NCBI RefSeq assembly: GCF_001432305.1
Contig: NZ_KQ483358.1
Span: forward strand, 1,124,881-1,188,880
Reading direction: 5' to 3'
DNA length: 64,000 nucleotides
Source of the DNA: Curvibacter sp. PAE-UM
GTDB taxonomy: Bacteria > Pseudomonadota > Gammaproteobacteria > Burkholderiales > Burkholderiaceae_C
In this document: one piece after another, positions 19,209-27,849 of the stretch
How positions within the stretch are numbered: position 1 is the stretch's first letter
Layout: every line of letters starts with the position of its first letter
Notes under the pieces: model-generated
The model's input: the letters and a program-made list of their open reading frames with translations, nothing else
Database searches by the model: none
Told to the model about the DNA's origin: nothing
Translations under genes and position numbers: made by a program

Positions 19209-19400
19209 ATGTGGAAAATCATCATCGGTTTCATCGTCTTCGCCGCCCTGGCCCTGTTCGTCATCATCAAGGGCGGTGACCAGCTCGACATGGGTGGCGA
19301 AAAGCATGGCGCCGATGCCGTGCACGCCCCCGAGGCGCCGGCTCCTGCCCCGTCCGCAGCTGCATCGGCCCCCGCGCCGGCAGCCAGCGCCGCCAGGTAA
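19209..19400 (+). CDS. Small single-span membrane protein
   Basis: 63 residues: one N-terminal hydrophobic segment (residues 3-20, WKIIIGFIVFAALALFVII), a short charged stretch, then a Pro/Ala-rich tail (APAPAPSAAASAPAPAAS). Probably inner-membrane anchored with the tail exposed. AAGGA at 19196-19200 lies 8 bases before the ATG, which supports real translation. No known function; its place right behind the symporter terminator suggests partial co-expression. Confidence 0.65.
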   Translation: MWKIIIGFIVFAALALFVIIKGGDQLDMGGEKHGADAVHAPEAPAPAPSAAASAPAPAASAAR

Positions 19401-19445
19401 GCCGGTGCAGAGGAGACAAAGTGGCATGCATAGCCACTCCAAAAC

Positions 19446-19901
19446 ATGAACTACTCAAAAACAGACGTTGGGCAGCAAGCCTTCAAGGAGCGCTCGCCGG
19501 CGCTGTCGGCCCGGCAGCGTTCGGCTTTCATCCTGTTCGATGGGGTCAAGACGCTGGAGCAGGTGCTGGCGGCCACGGCCGGTCTCGGCGTGACGCCGGC
19601 CGATGTGGCGCACATGGTGGCGCAAGGTTTCCTGGTGGCGGATGCGGCAGCGGTCGCCGCGGCTGAAGCGGCCACGGCTGCCGCCACGGCCCGCAGCGCG
19701 CGCACGCCACAGGAGCGTTATGCCGAGGCCTATCCGCTGGCCACCCGGCTCACGGCTTCGCTGGGCCTGCGGGGCTTCAAGCTGAACCTGGCGGTCGAGG
19801 GGGCCTCGGGGTACGAGGACTTGCTGGCGCTGCTTCCGAAGATCCAGGCCGCTGTGGGCCATGAGGCTTGCCGGTCGCTGGAGCAAGCCCTGCTGGCTTA
19901 G
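19446..19901 (+). CDS. Uncharacterised two-domain protein, paralogue of the gene at 51503
   Basis: 151 residues. N-terminal part (residues 1-65) reads like a small winged-helix-like fold: SKTDVGQQAF...RSAFILFDGVKTLEQVL...VAQGFLV. An Ala-rich linker (about 66-88) leads to a helical C-terminal domain (TRLTASLGLRGFKLNLAVEG...). The protein from 51503 has the same order: KSDKGTEAI, LLILVDGKKNVEEL, DGFIEAL, linker, then LAARLLLEQLGPLADELSLKIE. Function unknown. A hairpin AGTGGC/GCCACT (19420-19438) sits just before the ATG, and no good Shine-Dalgarno is visible. Confidence 0.7.
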   Translation: MNYSKTDVGQQAFKERSPALSARQRSAFILFDGVKTLEQVLAATAGLGVTPADVAHMVAQGFLVADAAAVAAAEAATAAATARSARTPQERYAEAYPLATRLTASLGLRGFKLNLAVEGASGYEDLLALLPKIQAAVGHEACRSLEQALLA

Positions 19902-19909
19902 GGGGACTC

Positions 19910-21013
19910 TTAGCGCCGGAAACGGCCGTCGGAGGTGATGATGGACAGGTCTGCAAAGTCCAGACCCGTATGGTCCTGGGGGCTGAAGTTCACTTCCAGG
20001 CCGCCGAGATCGAACTTGCTCAGGCCTTCCAGGGCCGCCTGGATACGGTCGCGGGTGGGTTTGGGACCGGCGCGTCGCAGGGCTTCCACCAGCACCTTGG
20101 CCGCGGCATAACCTTCGAGCATGGCCGGGCTGACGTCGGCCGCCCCCTTGGCGCGTGCCATGTCCTGTGCTTCCTTGACCAGAGCGTAGGAAATCGACTG
20201 GGGGAACACCTGCGAGACGATGACGCCGCGCGCATTCTCGCCCAGGCTCTTGATGAAACCACCGGAGGCGTTATTGGACAGGGTCACCACCTGGGCGGCG
20301 CTGCCGGCAGCGCGGATGGCCTTGATGCCATCGACCACGGCCGAGCCCGAAGCGATCAGCAGCACGGCCTGGGCGCCCGATTGGGTGACTGCGGGGCCGA
20401 TCTTGCTGAAGTCCGGCTTGCTGCGGTCGAACTTTTCGAGCACAACCGGGGTGAGCTTGGCCGTGGCCATGCCCTTTTGCGCACCGGCCAGGCCGTCCAG
20501 GCCGAAGCTGTCGTCCACGTGCACCAGGGCGATCTTGGTGATGCCGATGGTGGACAGATGGGTCACGGCCTTCTCGGCTTCACGCTGGTAGGTGGCACGG
20601 ACGTTGAAGACGTGCTTTTTCACGGGCTGGTGCAGGCTCATGGCGCCCGTGGAGGGGGCAATCAGGGGAATGCCGTGCTTGTCCAGCAGGGGGATGATGG
20701 CTTCGGAGTGCGGCGTGCCACGGTTGAGGAACAGCGCCACCACGTTCTGCTCCTCGATGAGCTTGCGGGCGTTCTCCGCCGCCAGCTTCGGGTCGAACTT
20801 GTCGTCAAGCGAGATCAGTTCGATCTTCTGGCCCGCAATGCCCCCCTTGGCATTGACGGCATCAATGTAGAGTTTGGCGCCGTCGGTGGTTTCCTTCACG
20901 CCGGCGGCCACCGCGCCAGAGAAACCGGCCGTCTGGCCGATGAGGATCTGGGCCTGGCTGGCCGTCGCGGCCAGGGTCAGCAGGACGGTGCCCAATACTT
21001 TGAAGTTTCGCAT
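19910..21013 (-). CDS. ABC transporter solute-binding protein, branched-chain amino acid (Leu/Ile/Val) type
   Basis: 367 residues with a signal peptide (MRNFKVLGTVLLTLAATASQAQ). The mature protein is a type I periplasmic binding fold: ILIGQTAGFSGAVAAGVKE, DAVNAKGGIAGQKIELI, and VALFLNRGTPHSEAIIP. It would capture an amino acid or aromatic acid for an ABC importer, but no permease or ATPase gene is adjacent, so it is an orphan. Convergent with the gene ending at 19901; divergent from uvrA with about 138 bases between. Confidence 0.88.
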   Translation of the reverse strand: MRNFKVLGTVLLTLAATASQAQILIGQTAGFSGAVAAGVKETTDGAKLYIDAVNAKGGIAGQKIELISLDDKFDPKLAAENARKLIEEQNVVALFLNRGTPHSEAIIPLLDKHGIPLIAPSTGAMSLHQPVKKHVFNVRATYQREAEKAVTHLSTIGITKIALVHVDDSFGLDGLAGAQKGMATAKLTPVVLEKFDRSKPDFSKIGPAVTQSGAQAVLLIASGSAVVDGIKAIRAAGSAAQVVTLSNNASGGFIKSLGENARGVIVSQVFPQSISYALVKEAQDMARAKGAADVSPAMLEGYAAAKVLVEALRRAGPKPTRDRIQAALEGLSKFDLGGLEVNFSPQDHTGLDFADLSIITSDGRFRR

Positions 21014-21151
21014 CTTGTCTCCGTGGACCTCTCGTTTTGGAGGATCAGTGAGCCTAGTCTAGCGGAAGCGGGCCCCTTGGCAAGCCCCGCGGTCATGCTG
21101 GGGTAAGAGGGCCTGCCTAGAATGTTCGGGCCATACCGAAAGACAGCAGTC

Positions 21152-24100
21152 ATGACCCAGGGAACGATCCGCATCCGCGGCGCACGCCAGCACAACCTCA
21201 AGAACCTCGATCTGGACATCCGCACCGGGGAACTGACGGTGGTCACCGGCCCCAGCGGTTCGGGCAAATCCAGCCTGGTGTTCGACACGCTCTACGCCGA
21301 GGGCCAGCGGCGTTACGTCGAGACTTTCAGTGCCTACGCCCGCCAGTTCCTCGACCGCATGGACAAGCCGGCGGTGGACAAGGTGGAGGGGGTGCCCCCG
21401 GCCATTGCCATCGACCAGACCAACCCGGTGCGCTCCTCGCGCTCCACGGTCGGCACGATGACCGAGCTCAACGACCACCTCAAGTTGCTCTATGCACGCG
21501 CGGCCCAGCTCTTCGACCGCCAGACGGCCCAGGCCGTGCGGCACGACAGCGCCGACAGCATCTATGCCGAGCTGCGCAAACGTGCCGCAGAGGCCGGCGA
21601 TCCGCGCCTGGTGCTGACCTTTCCGGTGGAGTTGCCTGGCAATACCAGCCGGGAAGAAATCGAGCAGTGGCTGTCAGCCAGCGGCTTCACCAAGGTCCAG
21701 GCCGAGCGGGAGGCGGCCACGCCGGCCGGCCCGAGAAAAATGCTGGACGTCGTCGCGGATCGATTCCGCCTCTCCAGCGCGGAAAGCGCCCGTGTGATCG
21801 AGGCCATCGAGGTGGCGCTCAAGCGCGGCAGCGGGCGCTTGAATGTCTACCGCCTGGTCGACGAGGGGGAACCGGAGATCTGGAGGTTTTCCACCGGCCT
21901 GCACAACCCGGACAGCGACCTGCGCTACGCCGACCCCATCCCCTCCATGTTCTCCTTCAACTCGGCCGTCGGCGCCTGCGAGGTCTGCCGCGGTTTCGGC
22001 CGCGTGATCGGGGTGGACTACGGCCTGGTCATCCCGAACGACAAGCTCACCCTGCGCGCCGGCGCCATCAAGACCATCCAGACCCCCGCCTGGGCCGAGT
22101 GCCAGGACGACCTGATGCGCCATGCCGAGGCGGCCGGCATCCCGCGTGACACCCCCTGGTACAAGCTGACCCAGGAGCAGAAGGACTGGGTCATCTACGG
22201 CTCGCCCAACTGGAAAGGCAAGTGGAACCAGCAGTGGTACGGCATCAAGCGTTTCTTCGAGTACCTGGAAACCAAGTCCTACAAGATGCACATCCGGGTG
22301 CTGCTGTCCAAGTACCGCAGCTACACCCCTTGCGAGACCTGCAATGGTGCCCGCCTCAAGACCGAGAGCCTGCTCTGGCGCATCGGCAGCAAGGCCGACG
22401 CCGACGCCGTGCTGGAGCCGGCCAAGCGCTTCCTGCCGGCCGGCACCCAGTGGAGCCGCGCCCAGCTGGAGGCCCTGCCGGGTCTGTGCCTGCACGACCT
22501 GATGCTCTTGCCGCTGGACCGCTTGCGCCGCTTCTTCGACGGCTTCCAGCAAAGCGAAATCACCGCCTCGACCCATGCCGAGGGCGAAGCCCAGGCCCTG
22601 AAGCTGCTGTTCGAGGAAATCACCACGCGCCTGAAGTACCTGTGTGACGTGGGCATCGGTTACCTCACGCTGGACCGCCAGAGCCGCACGCTGTCGGGTG
22701 GGGAGGTGCAGCGCATCAACCTCACCACGGCGCTGGGCACCTCGCTGGTCAACACCCTGTTCGTGCTGGACGAGCCCAGCATCGGCCTGCACCCGCGCGA
22801 CATGCACCGCATCATCGAGGCCATGCACCGCCTGCGCGACGCCGGCAACACCCTGGTGGTGGTCGAGCACGACCCGGCCGTGATGTTCGCGGCCGACCGC
22901 ATGATCGACATGGGCCCCGGCCCGGGTGAGCGCGGCGGCCAGATCGTCTTCGACGGCAGCACCGACGACCTGCGCAATGCCGACACCCTGACCGGCGCCT
23001 ACCTGGGCGCGCGCAAGCAGGTCGGCATGGGTTTCAAGCGCATGGTGGCCGAGAACACGCCGCGCCTCATCCTCGAAGGTGCACGCGAGCACAACCTCAA
23101 GAACATCTCCATCGACATCCCGCTGGGCCGCCTGGTCTGCGTCACCGGGGTTTCGGGCTCGGGCAAGTCCACGCTGATCCAGGACGTGCTGGCCCCGGCC
23201 TTGATGCGCCATTTCGGCCGCGCCACGGAGACGCCGGGCCTGCATGAGCGCCTGCTGGGCGCCGAGCAGCTGGCCGACGTGGTGTTTGTCGACCAGTCGC
23301 CCATCGGCAAGACGGCCCGCTCCAACCCTGTGAGTTATGTGGGCGCCTGGGACGCCATCCGCGAGATCTACGCCAATGCGCCCCTGTCGCGCCAGCGCAG
23401 CTACACCGCGGCCAAGTTCAGCGCCAACAGCGGCGACGGCCGCTGCCCCACCTGCGGCGGCTCGGGTTTCGAGCACGTGGAGATGCAGTTCCTCAGCGAC
23501 GTCTACCTGCGCTGCCCGGATTGCGATGGCAAACGTTACCGGCCCGAGATCCTGGAGATCACCGTGGAGCGTGGCGGTCGCCTGCTCAACGTGGCCGACG
23601 TGCTGGAGCTCACCGTCAGCGAGGCGGCCGGACTGTTCGCCAACGACCGCGATGTGATCCGCGCCCTGCAACCCATCGTGGACGTGGGGCTGGAGTACGT
23701 GCGCCTGGGCCAGCCCGTGCCTACGCTCAGTGGCGGCGAGGCCCAGCGTCTCAAGCTCGCGGGTTTCCTGGCCGAGGCCGCCAAAAGCGCCACGGCCAGC
23801 CGGCAGGTGGTGGGCAGGAAGGGCACGCTCTTCCTCTTCGACGAGCCCACCACGGGCCTGCATTTCGATGACATCGCCAAGCTCATGCGCGCCCTGCGCA
23901 AGCTGCTCGACGCCGGCCATTCCCTGCTGATCATCGAGCACAACCTGGACGTGATGCGCGCCAGCGACTGGTTGATCGATCTCGGCCCCGAAGGGGGTGA
24001 CGCCGGCGGCGAGCTGGTGGCCGTGGGCACACCCGAGGAGGTGCGACTGCACCCCAGCAGCCACACCGGCCGCGCCCTGCGCGAGTACGCCCTGGCCATG

Positions 24101-26887
24101 GGTGAGGTGCACGAGGCACACGAGGGCGCGGCCCGCTTCATCCCGCAGGCCTTCACGCCCGGCCACAAGCCGGTGCGCAAGAAGTCGGACGCACCGGACG
24201 CGATCCAGATCGTCAACGCCAAGGAACACAACCTCAAGTCGCTCACGGTCAACATCCCGCGCGGCAAGTTCAACGTCATCACCGGCGTCAGCGGCTCGGG
24301 CAAGTCCACCCTGGCCTTCGACATCCTGTTCAACGAAGGGCAACGCCGTTACCTCGAATCGCTCAACGCCTATGCGCGCAGCATCGTGCAGCCGGCCGGC
24401 CGGCCGGAGGTGGACGCGGTCTACGGCATCCCGCCCACGGTGGCGATCGAGCAGCGCCTCAGCCGCGGCGGCCGCAAGTCCACGGTGGGCACCACCACCG
24501 AGGTCTGGCATTTCCTGCGCCTGCTGTTCGTGAAGCTCGGCGTGCAGCATTGCATCCATGACGGCGCCGCGGTGGCGCCGCAGACACCCGACAGCATCCT
24601 GGCCCAGCTCATGAAGCAGTTCCGCGGCCAGGAGGTTGGTCTGCTGGCGCCGCTGGTGATGAACCGCAAGGGTGTCTACACCGAGCTGGCCGAGTGGGCC
24701 CGTCCACGCGGCTACACGCACCTGCGGGTGGACGGCAACTTTCTGCCCACCACGGGCTTCCCGCGCATCGACCGCTTCAAGGAGCACACCATCGAGCTGC
24801 CGGTGGCCAGCCTGAAGGTTGAGCCGGAGCACGAGGCCGCGCTGCGCCTGGCCTTGACCACGGCGCTGGAGCACGGCAAGGGCGTGCTGCATGTGCTCAG
24901 CAACCTGGCCGGCCTGGCCGAGGCCATGAAAAGCGGCGCCGCCACGGCCGGCATCGGCTCGCTGCAGGTGTTTTCCACGCGGCGCGCGTGCCCGGTCTGC
25001 GCCACCTCCTATGCCGAGCTGGACCCGCGCCTGTTCTCCTACAACAGCAAACACGGCTGGTGCCCGGATTGTGTGGGCACGGGCGTCAAACTCAGCAAGG
25101 AGCAGCGCAAGCTGCTGGACGATTCGGTGCGCGACGACAAGGAAAAAGGCCGCGAACAGACCTTTGCCGAACCCGAGGTGGAAGACGTGGCCGATGCGGC
25201 CTGCCCGAGCTGCGAGGGCACACGCCTGAACGCCACGGCCCGCGCCGTGAAGTTCAGCGGCGTGGGCATCACCGAGATCGCACGCCTGAGCGTGAGCGAT
25301 GTGCGGGCCTGGGTCGAGACCCTGCAGGTGATCGGCCGTCTGACCCAGCGCGAAGGCGATATCGCGCGTGACCTGATTCCCGAGATCAGGAGCCGTCTGG
25401 AGTTCCTGGAGCAGGTGGGCCTGGGTTACCTCACGCTGGACCGTGGCGCGCCCACGCTGTCCGGTGGCGAGGCGCAGCGCATCCGCCTGGCCGCGCAGCT
25501 GGGCAGCAATCTGCAGGGCGTGTGTTACGTGCTGGACGAACCCACCATCGGCCTGCACGCGCGCGACAACCAGATCCTGCTGGGCGCGCTGCAGCGCCTG
25601 AGCGACCAGGGCAACACCCTGGTGGTGGTGGAGCATGACGAGGACACCATCCGCCGGGCCGACCACATCATCGACATCGGCCCCAGCGCCGGCAAACGTG
25701 GCGGCCGGCTGGTGGCTGAGGGCACGGTGAAGGACGTGACCGATGCGAGCGACTCGCAGACCGGCCGTTACCTGCTGCACGCCATGAAACACCCGCTGCA
25801 GCCGCGCCGCGATGTGCTGGCGCAGGATCAGCTGTGGCTCACCGTGCACGGTGCGCAGCTGCACAACCTGCAGCACGTGACGGCGAAAGTGCCGCTCAAG
25901 CGCCTGGTGGCTGTGACCGGGGTCAGCGGCTCGGGCAAGTCCACGCTGGCGCGTGACGTGCTGCTGGCCAATGTGGCGGCCGTCGTGACCAAGCGCGCCA
26001 CCAAGGCCGGGCGCGACGCGCTGGCGCGTGGCGTGGACTGGAGCGGTTGTGAGGGCGTCAGCGGCTTTGAGGCCGTGGACCGCGTGCTTGAAGTGGACCA
26101 GACGCCCATCGGCAAGACGCCGCGCAGTTGTCCTGCCACCTACATCGGTTTCTGGGACACCATCCGCAAGCTGTTTGCCGAAACCCTGGAAGCCAAGGCC
26201 CGCGGTTACGCGGCCGGGCGTTTCAGCTTCAACACCGGCGAAGGGCGTTGTCCGACGTGTGAGGGCCAGGGTGTGCGCACCATCGAGATGAGCTTCCTGC
26301 CCGACGTGAAGGTGCTGTGCGAGAGCTGCAAGGGTGCGCGTTTCAATCCGGAAACGCTGGCGGTCACCTGGCGGGGCAAGAGCATCGGCGACGTGCTGCA
26401 GATGGAAGTGGACGAGGCGGTGGATTTCTTCGCTGCCATGCCCAGCATCGCACACCCCTTGCAGTTACTGAAAGACGTGGGCCTGGGTTACCTGACCCTG
26501 GGCCAGCCCTCGCCCACACTTTCCGGTGGTGAGGCCCAGCGCATCAAGCTGGTGACGGAACTTTCCAAGGTGCGTGACGAGGTGGGCCGGCGCGGCCAGA
26601 AGGCGCCGCACACGCTCTACGTGCTGGACGAGCCCACCGTGGGCCTGCACATGGCCGACGTGGACAAGCTGATCCGCGTACTGCACCGCCTGGTGGACGG
26701 CGGCCACAGCGTGGTGGTGATCGAGCATGACCTCGACGTGATCGCCGAAGCCGACTGGGTGCTGGACCTGGGCCCCGAGGGCGGCAAGGAAGGCGGCTGC
26801 ATCGTGGCCGCGGCGACGCCCGAAGAGGTGGTGCGGCTGGGCACGCACACGGGGCAGGCGCTGGGGCCCGTGCTGGCGCGCCGTTGA
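21152..26887 (+). CDS. uvrA: Double-length UvrA (two UvrA units in one chain, four ABC ATPase domains)
   Basis: 1911 residues, about twice normal UvrA. Two complete UvrA-like units are joined near residue 1010. Walker A motifs lie near residues 33, 665, 1045 and 1589 (G[PV]SGSGKS) and ABC signatures LSGGE near 513, 859, 1435 and 1789. Zinc-type CxxC pairs are present in both halves, but the first CxxC of the N-terminal unit is replaced (GLHNPD, before GACEVCRGFG). UvrA finds DNA damage with UvrB in nucleotide excision repair and normally works as a dimer, so one chain could act as a built-in dimer. ATG 21152 (MTQGTIRIRG) fits the family; ATG 21122 is an alternative. Confidence 0.93.
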   Translation: MTQGTIRIRGARQHNLKNLDLDIRTGELTVVTGPSGSGKSSLVFDTLYAEGQRRYVETFSAYARQFLDRMDKPAVDKVEGVPPAIAIDQTNPVRSSRSTVGTMTELNDHLKLLYARAAQLFDRQTAQAVRHDSADSIYAELRKRAAEAGDPRLVLTFPVELPGNTSREEIEQWLSASGFTKVQAEREAATPAGPRKMLDVVADRFRLSSAESARVIEAIEVALKRGSGRLNVYRLVDEGEPEIWRFSTGLHNPDSDLRYADPIPSMFSFNSAVGACEVCRGFGRVIGVDYGLVIPNDKLTLRAGAIKTIQTPAWAECQDDLMRHAEAAGIPRDTPWYKLTQEQKDWVIYGSPNWKGKWNQQWYGIKRFFEYLETKSYKMHIRVLLSKYRSYTPCETCNGARLKTESLLWRIGSKADADAVLEPAKRFLPAGTQWSRAQLEALPGLCLHDLMLLPLDRLRRFFDGFQQSEITASTHAEGEAQALKLLFEEITTRLKYLCDVGIGYLTLDRQSRTLSGGEVQRINLTTALGTSLVNTLFVLDEPSIGLHPRDMHRIIEAMHRLRDAGNTLVVVEHDPAVMFAADRMIDMGPGPGERGGQIVFDGSTDDLRNADTLTGAYLGARKQVGMGFKRMVAENTPRLILEGAREHNLKNISIDIPLGRLVCVTGVSGSGKSTLIQDVLAPALMRHFGRATETPGLHERLLGAEQLADVVFVDQSPIGKTARSNPVSYVGAWDAIREIYANAPLSRQRSYTAAKFSANSGDGRCPTCGGSGFEHVEMQFLSDVYLRCPDCDGKRYRPEILEITVERGGRLLNVADVLELTVSEAAGLFANDRDVIRALQPIVDVGLEYVRLGQPVPTLSGGEAQRLKLAGFLAEAAKSATASRQVVGRKGTLFLFDEPTTGLHFDDIAKLMRALRKLLDAGHSLLIIEHNLDVMRASDWLIDLGPEGGDAGGELVAVGTPEEVRLHPSSHTGRALREYALAMGEVHEAHEGAARFIPQAFTPGHKPVRKKSDAPDAIQIVNAKEHNLKSLTVNIPRGKFNVITGVSGSGKSTLAFDILFNEGQRRYLESLNAYARSIVQPAGRPEVDAVYGIPPTVAIEQRLSRGGRKSTVGTTTEVWHFLRLLFVKLGVQHCIHDGAAVAPQTPDSILAQLMKQFRGQEVGLLAPLVMNRKGVYTELAEWARPRGYTHLRVDGNFLPTTGFPRIDRFKEHTIELPVASLKVEPEHEAALRLALTTALEHGKGVLHVLSNLAGLAEAMKSGAATAGIGSLQVFSTRRACPVCATSYAELDPRLFSYNSKHGWCPDCVGTGVKLSKEQRKLLDDSVRDDKEKGREQTFAEPEVEDVADAACPSCEGTRLNATARAVKFSGVGITEIARLSVSDVRAWVETLQVIGRLTQREGDIARDLIPEIRSRLEFLEQVGLGYLTLDRGAPTLSGGEAQRIRLAAQLGSNLQGVCYVLDEPTIGLHARDNQILLGALQRLSDQGNTLVVVEHDEDTIRRADHIIDIGPSAGKRGGRLVAEGTVKDVTDASDSQTGRYLLHAMKHPLQPRRDVLAQDQLWLTVHGAQLHNLQHVTAKVPLKRLVAVTGVSGSGKSTLARDVLLANVAAVVTKRATKAGRDALARGVDWSGCEGVSGFEAVDRVLEVDQTPIGKTPRSCPATYIGFWDTIRKLFAETLEAKARGYAAGRFSFNTGEGRCPTCEGQGVRTIEMSFLPDVKVLCESCKGARFNPETLAVTWRGKSIGDVLQMEVDEAVDFFAAMPSIAHPLQLLKDVGLGYLTLGQPSPTLSGGEAQRIKLVTELSKVRDEVGRRGQKAPHTLYVLDEPTVGLHMADVDKLIRVLHRLVDGGHSVVVIEHDLDVIAEADWVLDLGPEGGKEGGCIVAAATPEEVVRLGTHTGQALGPVLARR

Positions 26888-26941
26888 TCACAAAAGGCCG
26901 GCGGAACGCAGGTGCCCCATTCTGAGGCGCAAGCCCTTACT

Positions 26942-26955
26942 TTGACGTAAGTCAA
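26942..26955. promoter_or_regulatory. FNR/CRP-family-like box TTGAC-N4-GTCAA
   Basis: TTGACGTAAGTCAA has perfect five-base arms and a four-base spacer, the layout of FNR, ANR and DNR sites. It lies 42 bases before the ATG of the DUF4399 gene. TTGACG could instead be read as a -35 box, with TTAGCC 17 bases on as a weak -10. Confidence 0.45.
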
Positions 26956-26997
26956 GACTTCCTGTTAGCCTCAACGGTCACTCTTGTAGAAGACCGT

Positions 26998-27825
26998 ATG
27001 CCAACCAAGACGCCCTGCTTGTTGTTTCCGGCCCTCGCGGCCCTGCTGTTCGCCAGTACGGTCGCAGCCCAGGGGGCGGCCCCGGCCGGCGAGGCCCCCG
27101 AGCTTGTGCCGCATCCCTGGGTGACCTTGCCGAGCACGCGCACGGCCGAGTCCTATTTCACCAACCTCAAGGACGGGGACGTGAAGGAGGCGCCGCTGGT
27201 GGTGCGTTTTGGCCTGTCCATGCGCGGCATCGTGCCGGCGGGCAAGACGGCGGGCCGTGCCGGGCACCACCACCTGCTGGTGAACCAGCCCCTGCCGCTG
27301 GATTTCAAGCAGCCGCTGCCTTTCACCGAGAAATACATCCACTTCGGCAAGGGGCAGATGGAGACGGTGCTGAACCTGCCGCCGGGCAAGTACGAACTGC
27401 GCATGCTGCTGGCCGACCAGGGGCACATACCCTTTTTCGTCTACAGCAAGCCCCTGACCCTGACCATCGGCAAGCAGAACGCGGGTGTGACGCCCGCCAG
27501 CCTGCTGGGCCCTGCGCGCATCGAGATCATGAGCCCGGCCGACAGCACGACGGTGCGTCCGCCCTTTCGGGTCCAGTTCCACGCCAGTGGTTACAACATC
27601 TCCCACGTCGGGGCCAAGGCGCCTGATACCGGCCATTTCCGCTTGTTGATGGAGCGCCCCGGCCGCAAGCCCGAGGTGATGAATTTCACCGCAGGGCAGA
27701 CGGAGGTCTGGCTCAATCCGCCCGCCGATGACTACACCCTGCGCCTGGAGCTGGCCAGTACCACCGACGCCGGTGGCGTGATGGCACGCGCCGATGCGGT
27801 GAACCTGAAGGTCGTGTCCCGCTGA
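26998..27825 (+). CDS. Exported tandem DUF4399 protein
   Basis: 275 residues with a signal peptide cut near AAQGA (about residue 25). Residues 50-158 form a DUF4399 domain with its marks: YFTNLKDGD, VRFGLSMRGIVPAGK, the histidine cluster GHHHLLV and IHFGKGQ. Residues 172-272 look like a second copy (IEIMSPADSTTVRPPFRVQFHASGYNISHVGAKAPDTGHFRLL) in which the HHH cluster is reduced to a single His (GHFRLL). The family is periplasmic and uncharacterised; clustered His suggests metal binding. An FNR-like box lies upstream. Confidence 0.8.
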   Translation: MPTKTPCLLFPALAALLFASTVAAQGAAPAGEAPELVPHPWVTLPSTRTAESYFTNLKDGDVKEAPLVVRFGLSMRGIVPAGKTAGRAGHHHLLVNQPLPLDFKQPLPFTEKYIHFGKGQMETVLNLPPGKYELRMLLADQGHIPFFVYSKPLTLTIGKQNAGVTPASLLGPARIEIMSPADSTTVRPPFRVQFHASGYNISHVGAKAPDTGHFRLLMERPGRKPEVMNFTAGQTEVWLNPPADDYTLRLELASTTDAGGVMARADAVNLKVVSR

Positions 27826-27849
27826 ACGGGGTTCGGCCTGGCGGCCGGC

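Noticed and set aside
21674-26455. 1593-codon open frame on the minus strand
   Set aside because: It lies fully antisense to uvrA, whose four ATPase domains are intact. It has no recognisable domains and is rich in His, Gln, Ala and Gly, as expected from reading GC-biased codons backwards.
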